12,930 bases of DNA, taken from an uncultured Alphaproteobacteria bacterium (lineage in GTDB: Bacteria > Pseudomonadota > Alphaproteobacteria > Rhodobacterales > Rhodobacteraceae). Location: positions 6,592 to 19,521 of the forward strand of contig CAKMZE010000023.1 in assembly GCA_929200295.1 (NCBI GenBank). Reading direction: 5' to 3'. A program made the translations under genes and the position numbers. The notes under the pieces were generated by a model. The model was given only the letters and a program-made list of their open reading frames with translations. It was not told the origin of the DNA and searched no databases. Shown piece after piece: positions 1 to 7,206 of the stretch. The first letter of the stretch is position 1. Every line of letters starts with the position of its first letter.

Positions 1-176
1 GGGTTCATCAGATCAAAATCCGGGTCGCGCCAAATCAGGCCAATCGTGCCTGGGGGCGCCTTACCAATTGAGATATCATTTCCAAAGCGACCAATGTCGC
101 CCATGATCTCATGTGCGGCTTTTTCAGCAATTTCAGAGAGTTCCTCAACCGAGACTGATTTTGCGAGTTTCATCAT
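1..176 (-). CDS. Partial unrecognised protein, N-terminal ~58 residues
   Basis: Only the 5' part of this gene lies in the window; it runs off the left edge in frame without a stop. Two adjacent ATG codons (174-176 and 171-173) are possible starts. An AAAGGA Shine-Dalgarno (181-186) sits 4 nt from the first and 7 nt from the second, so the second is slightly favoured. The predicted protein begins MMKLAKSVSVEELSEIAEKA and continues through a helical, acidic stretch to GRFGNDISIGKAPPGTIGLI near residue 50. There is no signal peptide or membrane segment in the visible part. I do not recognise the family. It is divergent from the enolase-superfamily operon that starts at 321 and could share regulation with it, but nothing here shows its function. 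That it is a real gene rests on the clean ribosome binding site and the open frame to the edge. Confidence 0.6.
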   Translation of the reverse strand, partial: MMKLAKSVSVEELSEIAEKAAHEIMGDIGRFGNDISIGKAPPGTIGLIWRDPDFDLMN

Positions 177-209
177 ATATTCCTTTCATTCAAAAGTGAC
201 TGCGAAAAA

Positions 210-255
210 TGCGGGCAAAAATATCGTTCATAAAAAAGTAACGGGTAAGCCCGCA
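210..255. repeat. Dyad TGCGGGC-N32-GCCCGCA in a divergent intergenic region
   Basis: The 144-nt gap between the divergent partial gene and the enolase-superfamily operon contains a perfect 7-bp inverted repeat, TGCGGGC at 210-216 and GCCCGCA at 249-255. A smaller hairpin CGGG-TAAG-CCCG (242-253) overlaps its right arm. It could be an operator for a regulator controlling both directions. A 7-bp dyad with a 32-nt spacer is also expected by chance fairly often in a region of this size. The sequence between the arms is A-rich. I found no convincing -35/-10 pair: TAATAT at 260-265 is a possible rightward -10 without a matching -35. Confidence 0.25.
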
Positions 256-320
256 GAGCTAATATACACCAAAACGCCTCAAAATCAAAATTGGGCGCCA
301 CGACGACAAAGGCAAAGCGC

Positions 321-1427
321 ATGAAAATCACCTGTATATCCGTTTTTCAAATCGATCTCCCGCTTGAGCATCCTTATTGGCTATCTGGCGGGCGGCTCAA
401 GTTTGAGGTGCTCGATGCGACGCTTGTAAAGGTCGAAACAGATGCTGGTATTACCGGTTGGGGCGAGGGCACGCCATGGGGCCACACCTATGTGCCTGCC
501 CATGGTCCGGGCATTCGCGCCGGGATTGAGACGATGGCGCCCTTTGTGATGGGGCTTGATCCGCGCCGCGTCTTGGATGTTGAACGCGCGATGGATTTGG
601 CCCTGCCCGGGCATCTTTATGCCAAAAGTCCGATTGATATGGCGTGCTGGGATATCGCGGGCCAAGCCGCTGGGATGACAATCGCTGATTTGATGGGCGG
701 TGGGTCGCGCACGCCGCGCCCGATTGCCTCATCCGTTGGGGCCAAGACCGTGGATGAAACACGCGCTGTGATCGATCGGTATCGGCAACGCGGCTATATT
801 GCGCATTCGGTCAAAATTGGTGGCGATGTTGAGCGTGATATCGCACGCGTCCGCGATGTGGAAAGCATCCGCCAGCCGGGCGAGATCATGCTTTATGATG
901 TGAACCGTGGCTGGACCAGGCAGCAGGCGTTGCGGGTGATGTCCGCCTGCGAGGACCTCAATGTGATGTTTGAACAACCCGGTGAGACGATTGATGACAT
1001 CGCGGCGATTGCGGGTAAACATGCCTCGCCTGTCAGTGTGGATGAGGCGCTTGTCACATTGCAAGACGCGGCCCGGATTGCCCGCGATGGGATTGCTGAA
1101 ATCTTTGGCATTAAGCTCAACCGTGTGGGGGGATTGACCAAAGCCGCGCGGATGCGTGATGTGGCCTTGGCCCATGGGATCGATATGTTCGTGATGGCCA
1201 CGGGCGGGTCCGTTTTGGCCGATACCGAGGCATTGCATTTGGCTGCGACGATACCGGATGCAAACTGCCATGCGGTTTGGGCCTGTCAGGATATGTTGAC
1301 CGTGGATATTGCAGGCGGCCGCGGGCCGCGCAATGTGGATGGGCATTTGCATTTACCCGAAACGCCTGGGCTGGGTGTACATCCTGATGAAGATATGCTC
1401 GGCAATCCAACGGCAGTTTACACATGA
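321..1427 (+). CDS. MLE-subgroup enolase-superfamily enzyme (epimerase/dehydratase type)
   Basis: This is a 368-residue mandelate racemase/muconate lactonizing enzyme. The capping domain (about 1-125) starts MKITCISVFQIDLPL and contains the GWGEG turn (47-50) and the SPIDMACWDIAGQAAG helix. The barrel then supplies the expected residues: K165 on strand 2 (SVKIGG), metal ligands D193 (LYDVNRGW), E218 (MFEQP) and D241 (VDEAL), and K265 on strand 6 (GIKLNRVGGL). Family knowledge: these two lysines act as opposed acid/base catalysts and the three acids bind Mg2+. The residue two before K165 is Ser rather than Lys. That matches the hydroxyproline-betaine epimerase/cis-3-hydroxyproline dehydratase branch better than dipeptide epimerases. 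The substrate is unknown. The ATG at 321 was chosen because AAAGG lies 8 nt upstream; an upstream TTG in frame at 291 lacks such support. Its stop overlaps the next start by ATGA, so the pair is translationally coupled. Confidence 0.9.
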   Translation: MKITCISVFQIDLPLEHPYWLSGGRLKFEVLDATLVKVETDAGITGWGEGTPWGHTYVPAHGPGIRAGIETMAPFVMGLDPRRVLDVERAMDLALPGHLYAKSPIDMACWDIAGQAAGMTIADLMGGGSRTPRPIASSVGAKTVDETRAVIDRYRQRGYIAHSVKIGGDVERDIARVRDVESIRQPGEIMLYDVNRGWTRQQALRVMSACEDLNVMFEQPGETIDDIAAIAGKHASPVSVDEALVTLQDAARIARDGIAEIFGIKLNRVGGLTKAARMRDVALAHGIDMFVMATGGSVLADTEALHLAATIPDANCHAVWACQDMLTVDIAGGRGPRNVDGHLHLPETPGLGVHPDEDMLGNPTAVYT

Positions 1428-2530
1428 AAATCACGAAGCTGAGCCTCTGGCCTGTCGATCTGACCAGCCATGCCACCTATTATATGGCCGAGGGTAAAAC
1501 CTGCGCTACTGTCACCAGTCATGTGCTCTGCCTTGAAACGGATACAGGCCTCAAAGGCTGGGGCGAGGTCTGCCCAATCCCGCATTACTTGCCTGCCTAT
1601 GCAGGCGGTGTGCCAAGTGCGGTGACAGAGCTCGCGCCAGAAATTTTAGGGCACACCCCGCTTGGGGTGGATGCCTTTATGGCGCGGCTAGATAAGGTCT
1701 TGCTTGGGCATGATTATGCCAAATCATTGATCGACATCGCGCTTTGGGATCTTTTTGGTCAGGCGGCTGGATTACCGCTTTATCAGCTTTTAGGTGGCCG
1801 GACCCATGCTGATATGCCGCTGTATCATTCGATCACCTGCGTCGAACCTGACGAGATGGCGCGCATCGCGACCGAGGCCTATGCGACAGGCATCCGTCAG
1901 TTTCAGGTCAAGCTTGGCGCGGATGCAGATTGGCAAAAAGATGCTGAAAGGTTGAGCAAAGTGCGCGAAGCCGTTGGCCCGGGGCCGCTCGTTTATGGTG
2001 ACTGGAATTGCGGCGCGACCAAGCTACACGCAACGCGCACAGGCCGTGCGGTCGCGCATCTGGATGTGATGCTAGAGCAGCCATGTAAAACGCTCGAAGA
2101 TTGCGCAGCGGTGCGGCAAGCGACAGGCTTGCCGATGAAGATTGATGAGGGGGCCTATGATCAGGCGTCCTTGCTCAAGGCGCACGCGCTGGGTTGTCTG
2201 GATGCTGTGGCGCTAAAGCTTTCCAAATTCGGTGGGATATCTGCAATGCGCAGGGCCCGTGATTTGACCGTGCATTTGGGCGCAGAGATTTGTGCAGAAT
2301 GCACCTGGGGTTCTGATATTGTGACGGCGGCGGCGCTGCATTTTGCGGCCTCGACCCCGCAGGCGGCGTTGCTCAATACCTGTGATCTCTCATCTTATGT
2401 TGGCCCGCGTCTCTGCCCTGATGCGCCCGCACGCGCAAATGGTCGTATCGCGCCACCAGAAGGCCCGGGTTTAGGTGTGACGCCTGATCTGGCACTCCTT
2501 GGAACCCCTGTTTTAGAAGTGGCTGAATAA
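1424..2530 (+). CDS. Second MLE-subgroup enolase-superfamily enzyme, paralogue of its upstream neighbour
   Basis: This protein is also 368 residues long and is a diverged paralogue of the upstream gene, with the same fold and catalytic spacing. K163 on strand 2 (QVKLG), D193 (YGDWN), E218 (MLEQP), D241 (KIDEG) and K265 on strand 6 (ALKLSKFGG) are all present, so it should be an active Mg2+-dependent epimerase or dehydratase. The first Lys of the usual KxK is Gln, as I recall for the 4R-hydroxyproline betaine 2-epimerase branch, whose catalytic lysines have the same numbers (163 and 265). Capping-domain residues that set specificity (TYYMAEGKT at 18-26, CPIPHYLPAY at 50-59) differ from the sister protein (PYWLSGGRL, TPWGHTYVPA), implying different substrates or steps. 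It overlaps the upstream gene by 4 nt, and the following aminotransferase by 1 nt (TAATG). The exact substrate cannot be read from the sequence. Confidence 0.9.
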   Translation: MKITKLSLWPVDLTSHATYYMAEGKTCATVTSHVLCLETDTGLKGWGEVCPIPHYLPAYAGGVPSAVTELAPEILGHTPLGVDAFMARLDKVLLGHDYAKSLIDIALWDLFGQAAGLPLYQLLGGRTHADMPLYHSITCVEPDEMARIATEAYATGIRQFQVKLGADADWQKDAERLSKVREAVGPGPLVYGDWNCGATKLHATRTGRAVAHLDVMLEQPCKTLEDCAAVRQATGLPMKIDEGAYDQASLLKAHALGCLDAVALKLSKFGGISAMRRARDLTVHLGAEICAECTWGSDIVTAAALHFAASTPQAALLNTCDLSSYVGPRLCPDAPARANGRIAPPEGPGLGVTPDLALLGTPVLEVAE

Positions 2531-3804
2531 TGCAGAAAATATCGACCCAAGACGAATGGATCGCCCGCGCGCAGCAGGTTCTACCCGCAGGTGGCTTTGG
2601 TAATTTTGATCCGGGCATTATTATTTCGCACGGTCAGGGCAGCCGGGTGTGGGATGAAAATGGTAATGAATACGTTGATTATCTCATCGGTTCTGGCCCG
2701 ATGCTACTGGGGCATGGCCACCCAGAGGTGATGGAGGCGGTGCTAGAACAATTGCCAAAAGGCATGACGTTCTTTGCAAACAACAGCAAAGGCATCACAT
2801 TGGCCGAAGCGATTGTAGATGCGGTGCCTTGTTGCGAGCAAGTGCGCTTTGTCGGCTCTGGCGGTGAGGCGGATATGTATGCCATCCGTCTTGCGCGCGC
2901 GTATACAGGGCGTGACAAGATCCTAAAGTTCGAAGGCGGCTATCACGGGATGAGCGCTGAGGCGCAAATGAGCCTTGCGCCTGCCAAGCAGGTGAATTTC
3001 CCACAAGCGGTGCCAGATAGCGCAGGCATCCCGCAGGGCGTGGCGGATGACATGCTGATCGCGCCTTATAATGATCTTGCAGCGGTTGCGGCACTTTTGG
3101 CAGAGCATAATGACATCGCGGCAATTATCGCAGAGCCTTTGCAACGGATTATCCCGGCAGAGCCCGGGTACTTACAAGGGTTGCGCGATCTTTGTGACCA
3201 GCATGATGTCCTGTTGATTTTTGACGAAATCGTCACCGGGTTCCGTTTGGCCTATGGCGGTGCGCAAGAGCATTACGGCGTGACGCCTGATATCTGCACC
3301 TTGGGCAAAATCATCGGCGGCGGCTTCCCTTTGGCGGCCCTTGGGGCCAGCAAAGAGATCATGCAACATTTTGACAAAACCGCTGTGGGCGCGGATCGGT
3401 GGCTAATGCAATTGGGCACGCTTTCGGGCAATCCGGTTGCGGCGGCGGCGGGTCTGAAAACGCTTGAGGTTTTGCGCCGTGAGGGTGCCTATGATCAGCT
3501 GCGCGCCACGGGGCGTGCCTTGCAAGAGATGCAATCAAACGCACTGACCGCAGCGGGCATTGCGCATTATGTCTGCGGTGATGAAACGCTCTTTGATATC
3601 TATTTCACGGCGCAGCCCGGGCGTGATTATCGCAGTGCGCGGCACGATGATCCAAAGATGAACGCCATCTATAATGCAGCCCTACGCGCACATGGGGTGT
3701 TTAAATCACCGGGAAAACTTTATCCGTCTCTTGCGCATACACAGGCTGATCTTGAACTGACACAACATGCTGTGAACGCGGCTGTTGCGGCAGTGAGCCG
3801 CTAG
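2530..3804 (+). CDS. PLP-dependent class III aminotransferase (GSA-aminomutase-like)
   Basis: This 424-residue protein has the full fold-type I class III aminotransferase pattern. It shows GSGGEADMYAIRLARAYTGR (109-128, phosphate and cofactor binding), GGYHG (136-140, ring stacking), FDEIVTGFR (231-239, with D232 contacting the pyridine nitrogen), LGKIIGGGFPLAALG (258-272, with K260 as the Schiff-base lysine) and TLSGNP (297-302). Length and motifs resemble glutamate-1-semialdehyde 2,1-aminomutase. However, the gene sits in a catabolic context rather than with haem genes, and the EPLQRIIPAEPGYLQGLR region (202-219) is typical of amino-acid or amine aminotransferases often annotated 'aspartate aminotransferase family'. 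It is the last gene of the three-gene operon and probably transaminates the product of the two MLE enzymes in the cytoplasm. The gene ends in TAG directly abutting the convergent RND gene's stop, with no room for its own terminator. Amino donor and acceptor are unknown. Confidence 0.88.
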   Translation: MQKISTQDEWIARAQQVLPAGGFGNFDPGIIISHGQGSRVWDENGNEYVDYLIGSGPMLLGHGHPEVMEAVLEQLPKGMTFFANNSKGITLAEAIVDAVPCCEQVRFVGSGGEADMYAIRLARAYTGRDKILKFEGGYHGMSAEAQMSLAPAKQVNFPQAVPDSAGIPQGVADDMLIAPYNDLAAVAALLAEHNDIAAIIAEPLQRIIPAEPGYLQGLRDLCDQHDVLLIFDEIVTGFRLAYGGAQEHYGVTPDICTLGKIIGGGFPLAALGASKEIMQHFDKTAVGADRWLMQLGTLSGNPVAAAAGLKTLEVLRREGAYDQLRATGRALQEMQSNALTAAGIAHYVCGDETLFDIYFTAQPGRDYRSARHDDPKMNAIYNAALRAHGVFKSPGKLYPSLAHTQADLELTQHAVNAAVAAVSR

Positions 3805-6800
3805 TTAGACTTTGCGTGCGCGCCAGAAAATCCCCATTCCGATAAGCATATAGATGATCAAAAAAACCAGCGCCAAAAGCGCTGCGAATATGCCAAACAT
3901 CACGGTGAACCCGCTTGCGGCCATCGGTAATAGTGCCACGACCATCGGCAATGCGGACCCGGTGATCAAAATCGGCGCAAGCAGTGTTGCAAAAAGCGCG
4001 ATGGCGGCACAAGCCGCCAGCCACATAGGCCAGACTGCCGCAAAGCGCCGTGCGCGTAACGCACGGCGCGCCCCTTGAATTTGGCGCCCGAAATCAGCCT
4101 GCATCGCCATAAGTGACGGCACAACCAAAAGCACCAAGACCATCCCAAACCCAAGCCCAAAGACAAGCGCCACAACGGTGGGTTTGAGAAACTCGGCCTG
4201 ATTAGACCCTTCGTACAAGAGCGGTGTCAGGCCCAGAACTGTGGTGAGTGTTGTCAAAAGAACCGGGCGCAAACGGTCTGAGGCGCCATCAATGATGGCG
4301 GGCACCAAGCCGCGATCTTGTGCATATTCATCGATTGTCGTGACCAGAACGATACTGTCATTGATGACGATCCCCACCATCCCTAACAGGCCCACGACCG
4401 TGAACATGCTCATCGGGATGTCCCAGACCCAATGGCCATAGATGGTGCCCACGAGGGTAAAGGGAATGATCGACATCACCACCAATGGGCGCGACCAGCT
4501 GCTAAAGATCCAAGCGAGCGTCAGGTAGATCCCTGCAAGGACCAAAATCAAACCAGTGCGCGCATCATTGAGAAAATCGCGTTCTTGCGCGCTAAGCCCT
4601 GATAGGTCTGTTGTCACACCAAACCGTTCAGAAATCCGCGGCAGGATGTTTTCATCAATGGCGTTTTGGATCTCTGTGGCGCGATCTGCGTCTTCATCAT
4701 CAAGATCACCCAGAACCGAGATCAGCAAAATTCCGTTCTCGCGGCGTACGGTGGAAAACCCCGTGCGGCTTTCAACACGCACAATATCCGCAAGCGGGAC
4801 ATAGACACCTTGGGGGGTTCTGATCTGCGTGCGGTCAAGAAAATCCGCCGTTAGCTCTGATGCCGGCAGCTCGACACGGATTGTGCCCGAGCGTGGCCCG
4901 ACCGGATAGCGCGCGGCCTCGATCCCGCCCAAGCGTTGGCGCAATACGCGCCCTAATTCATCAATGTTGAGCCCAAGCGCTTGGCCCTGTGGTGTCAGCT
5001 CAAGCACGAGCTCTTCTTTGTCATAAGACAATGTATCCTCAAGGCCAGAGATTTCGCCGTATTGGGATAATTCTGTCTTAAGCGCCTCTGCGGCGGCTTT
5101 CAGCGTTTCAGCATCAGCGCCAAACATTTGGATATCGAGGCTATCACCACCGGGCCCTGACGCCCATGAGCGAAAGTTGATCGTTTCCGCCAACGGGTGC
5201 CTGCGCACCGCATCCTGAAGATCAGCAACAAAGGCGCGCGATGGATAAGGACGGCTATCGGCATCAATCAGTTCAATTGAAATCGCACCGAGCTGATCGG
5301 CGTCCTTTGTATCAGACCCAGCAATTGCGCGGCCTGCGTTTCCGCCAATTTGGGCAAAGACGTATTTGATCGGATTCGCACCATAGTCCTGTGCGTATTT
5401 TTCGCCCAAGGCCTCGGTCGCGCGCTGCATTTCGCGCATCATTTCAAACGTATCTTCGCGTGTCGCCCCAGGCAGCATCGCAAAGTTACCGGTTACCTGA
5501 CCCTGCTCAGGCGCGGAGAAGAACCGCCATTGCACATCCCCTTTGACAAAGAGCGCGATTTGGCTGGCCAGAAGCACGAGCGTTGCGGCAAACACAGGAT
5601 ATCGCGCCCAGATCACCAATGCGATGAAGCGCCTGAAAATGACGCGTCTGAACCAGCTAAAGCCGATATTCACGATCCGTGATGGCAGGTCATACCAATG
5701 TTGTTTTGCAGAATGTGCAATCGCATGTGACAGATGGTTGGGCAGGATCAAAAAGCATTCAATGAGCGACGCCGTTAAAACCACGATCACTGTGAACGGA
5801 ATATCAGAAATCAGATTACCAAAACGGCCCCCGATTGCCACAAGACCAAAGAATGCAATGATCGTTGTAATTGTCGCGGAAAACACCGGGCTAAACATGC
5901 GGCGCGCTGCGGTCTCAGCTGCGATGACGGGCGGCTCACCTAGATCGCGGAACCGGTAATCAGCATGCTCGCCCACGACGATGGCATCATCCACGACAAT
6001 GCCAAGCGTGATGATCAGCGCGAAAAGCGAGATCATATTGATCGTGAGCCCAGCAACATACATCAATGCGATGGCGGCCATCATCGCAACAGGAATGCCC
6101 AAGACGACCCAGAACGCGGTGCGCGCGTTTAGGAACAAGAACAAAAGCGTCACGACCAAGGCCAATCCGGTCAGCCCGTTATCAAGCAAGATATTGAGAC
6201 GACCCGAGATCACCTCGGCCCGGGTGCGGGTCAGATCAATCGACATGCCTTCGGGCAGTACAGAGACAAGCTGCTCTGCGACCTCCTCTACGGTGGCTTG
6301 CATCGAAATGGCATCGCCTGCTGCGGTGCGTTGCACGGAAATCTGCACCGCTTGGTTCTCGCCAACAAAATAGGCGCGCGCACGGTCTGCGCCTTCAACC
6401 CGGATGGTCGCCACATCCGAGATCAGCAGGTTTGACCCGTCGGGGTTTGCGCGCAACACGATATTGGCGATGTCCTCAGGCGCACGCGTTGCCACGCCTG
6501 TGCGCACACGCGCAAAGCTCGAGACATCGCCAGCGGGATCGGCATCGGCCTCTTGCTGAATACGCGCGGCAATGTCGCCCAAGCCGATATTATATTTGAT
6601 CAGGGAAAGTGCGGGCACCTCAACGATTGTTGAGGGGGCCGCAACCCCGCGCACGGTCACGCGGGTCACGCCACGCGCGAAAAGACGCGTCACCATTTCA
6701 TCGGCAAACCGCCCAAGCTGGTCTACGCCTACCGGTCCTGAGATCACCACATCGGTGACCCTATCGCGCCAACCGCCGCGCCGGACAACGGGGTCATCTG

Positions 6801-7203
6801 CGTCCTCGGGCAATGTGCCGACAGCATCTAGCGCAAGCTGCACATCCTCGGCTGCGCGATCAATGTCATAACCGGCCTCAAACTCAAGCGCGATCGTCGC
6901 GCGTCCTTCTCGTGCGGCGGCCTCGGATGAGGTCACGCCGTTCACACCCAAAAGCACGGGGTCGAGCACCTGCACAATCGCAGCATCGACATCCTCTGCG
7001 CCGGCACCAGACCAATTCACAGACACACTGAGATCATCAACAACAACATCAGGGAAAAACTGCGCGCGCATATTTGGCATCGCGGTAAAGCCCGCCATCA
7101 GCATTAAAACAAGCAGCAAATTTGCAGCGGTGCGGTGCCGCGTAAAATACGACAATATCCCTTTGGCTTGCGTATTCAGGCGTGCGCCCCCTGATATGGC
7201 CAT
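3805..7203 (-). CDS. RND-family (AcrB/MexB-like) efflux permease with C-terminal membrane extension
   Basis: This 1132-residue inner-membrane transporter has the duplicated RND architecture. TM1 is at about 27-42, the first periplasmic porter loop runs to about 335, and TM2-6 lie at about 340-490. The second half starts near 535, with a periplasmic loop to about 880 and TM8-12 to about 1033. The proton-relay acids D405/D406 are in TM4 (LGIVVDDAIVV). TM10 reads GIVINDSIVLV, so the position of AcrB Lys940 appears to be Asn948, a variant I know from other RND proteins. After the usual end (LVVPSLMAMQ, about 1035) an extra ~80-residue segment follows: a basic stretch, then two or three further hydrophobic helices (about 1056-1127) ending in RARKV. 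The start is 3 nt beyond the membrane-fusion gene's stop, preceded by a G-rich Shine-Dalgarno. It should pump small molecules with the adjacent MFP and an outer-membrane channel encoded elsewhere. The substrate is unknown. Confidence 0.93.
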   Translation of the reverse strand: MAISGGARLNTQAKGILSYFTRHRTAANLLLVLMLMAGFTAMPNMRAQFFPDVVVDDLSVSVNWSGAGAEDVDAAIVQVLDPVLLGVNGVTSSEAAAREGRATIALEFEAGYDIDRAAEDVQLALDAVGTLPEDADDPVVRRGGWRDRVTDVVISGPVGVDQLGRFADEMVTRLFARGVTRVTVRGVAAPSTIVEVPALSLIKYNIGLGDIAARIQQEADADPAGDVSSFARVRTGVATRAPEDIANIVLRANPDGSNLLISDVATIRVEGADRARAYFVGENQAVQISVQRTAAGDAISMQATVEEVAEQLVSVLPEGMSIDLTRTRAEVISGRLNILLDNGLTGLALVVTLLFLFLNARTAFWVVLGIPVAMMAAIALMYVAGLTINMISLFALIITLGIVVDDAIVVGEHADYRFRDLGEPPVIAAETAARRMFSPVFSATITTIIAFFGLVAIGGRFGNLISDIPFTVIVVLTASLIECFLILPNHLSHAIAHSAKQHWYDLPSRIVNIGFSWFRRVIFRRFIALVIWARYPVFAATLVLLASQIALFVKGDVQWRFFSAPEQGQVTGNFAMLPGATREDTFEMMREMQRATEALGEKYAQDYGANPIKYVFAQIGGNAGRAIAGSDTKDADQLGAISIELIDADSRPYPSRAFVADLQDAVRRHPLAETINFRSWASGPGGDSLDIQMFGADAETLKAAAEALKTELSQYGEISGLEDTLSYDKEELVLELTPQGQALGLNIDELGRVLRQRLGGIEAARYPVGPRSGTIRVELPASELTADFLDRTQIRTPQGVYVPLADIVRVESRTGFSTVRRENGILLISVLGDLDDEDADRATEIQNAIDENILPRISERFGVTTDLSGLSAQERDFLNDARTGLILVLAGIYLTLAWIFSSWSRPLVVMSIIPFTLVGTIYGHWVWDIPMSMFTVVGLLGMVGIVINDSIVLVTTIDEYAQDRGLVPAIIDGASDRLRPVLLTTLTTVLGLTPLLYEGSNQAEFLKPTVVALVFGLGFGMVLVLLVVPSLMAMQADFGRQIQGARRALRARRFAAVWPMWLAACAAIALFATLLAPILITGSALPMVVALLPMAASGFTVMFGIFAALLALVFLIIYMLIGMGIFWRARKV
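3860..3884 (-). terminator. Intrinsic-terminator-like hairpin inside the 3' end of the RND gene
   Basis: Read on the minus strand, CAGCGC-TTTTG-GCGCTG forms a perfect 6-bp GC-rich stem with a 5-nt loop (arms 3879-3884 and 3868-3873). It is followed by one G and then seven T residues (3860-3866). This is the layout of a Rho-independent terminator, but it lies about 55 nt before the RND stop codon, within the last membrane helix. It may be a by-product of Ala/Leu/Phe codons, or an attenuator that stops transcripts whose translation has lagged. On the plus strand there is no T-tract, so it would not terminate the aminotransferase operon. Confidence 0.35.
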
Positions 7204-7206
7204 GGC

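Noticed and set aside
291..320. TTG start giving a 10-residue longer first MLE protein
   Set aside because: The ATG at 321 has AAAGG at proper spacing, and its MKIT start equals that of the paralogue; the extension (GATTTKAKR) is not family-like.
729..1352. 207-codon open frame on the minus strand opposite the first MLE gene
   Set aside because: It is a shadow of the high-GC coding strand: no ribosome binding site, Cys/His/Arg-rich low-quality composition, and the plus-strand gene has full catalytic motifs.
4021..4075. Short repeated GCGCAC/GTGCGC-like strings near 4040-4070 considered as a terminator or repeat
   Set aside because: They encode the Ala/Arg-rich linker RRALRARRFAAV of the RND extension and have no T-tract or regular spacing.
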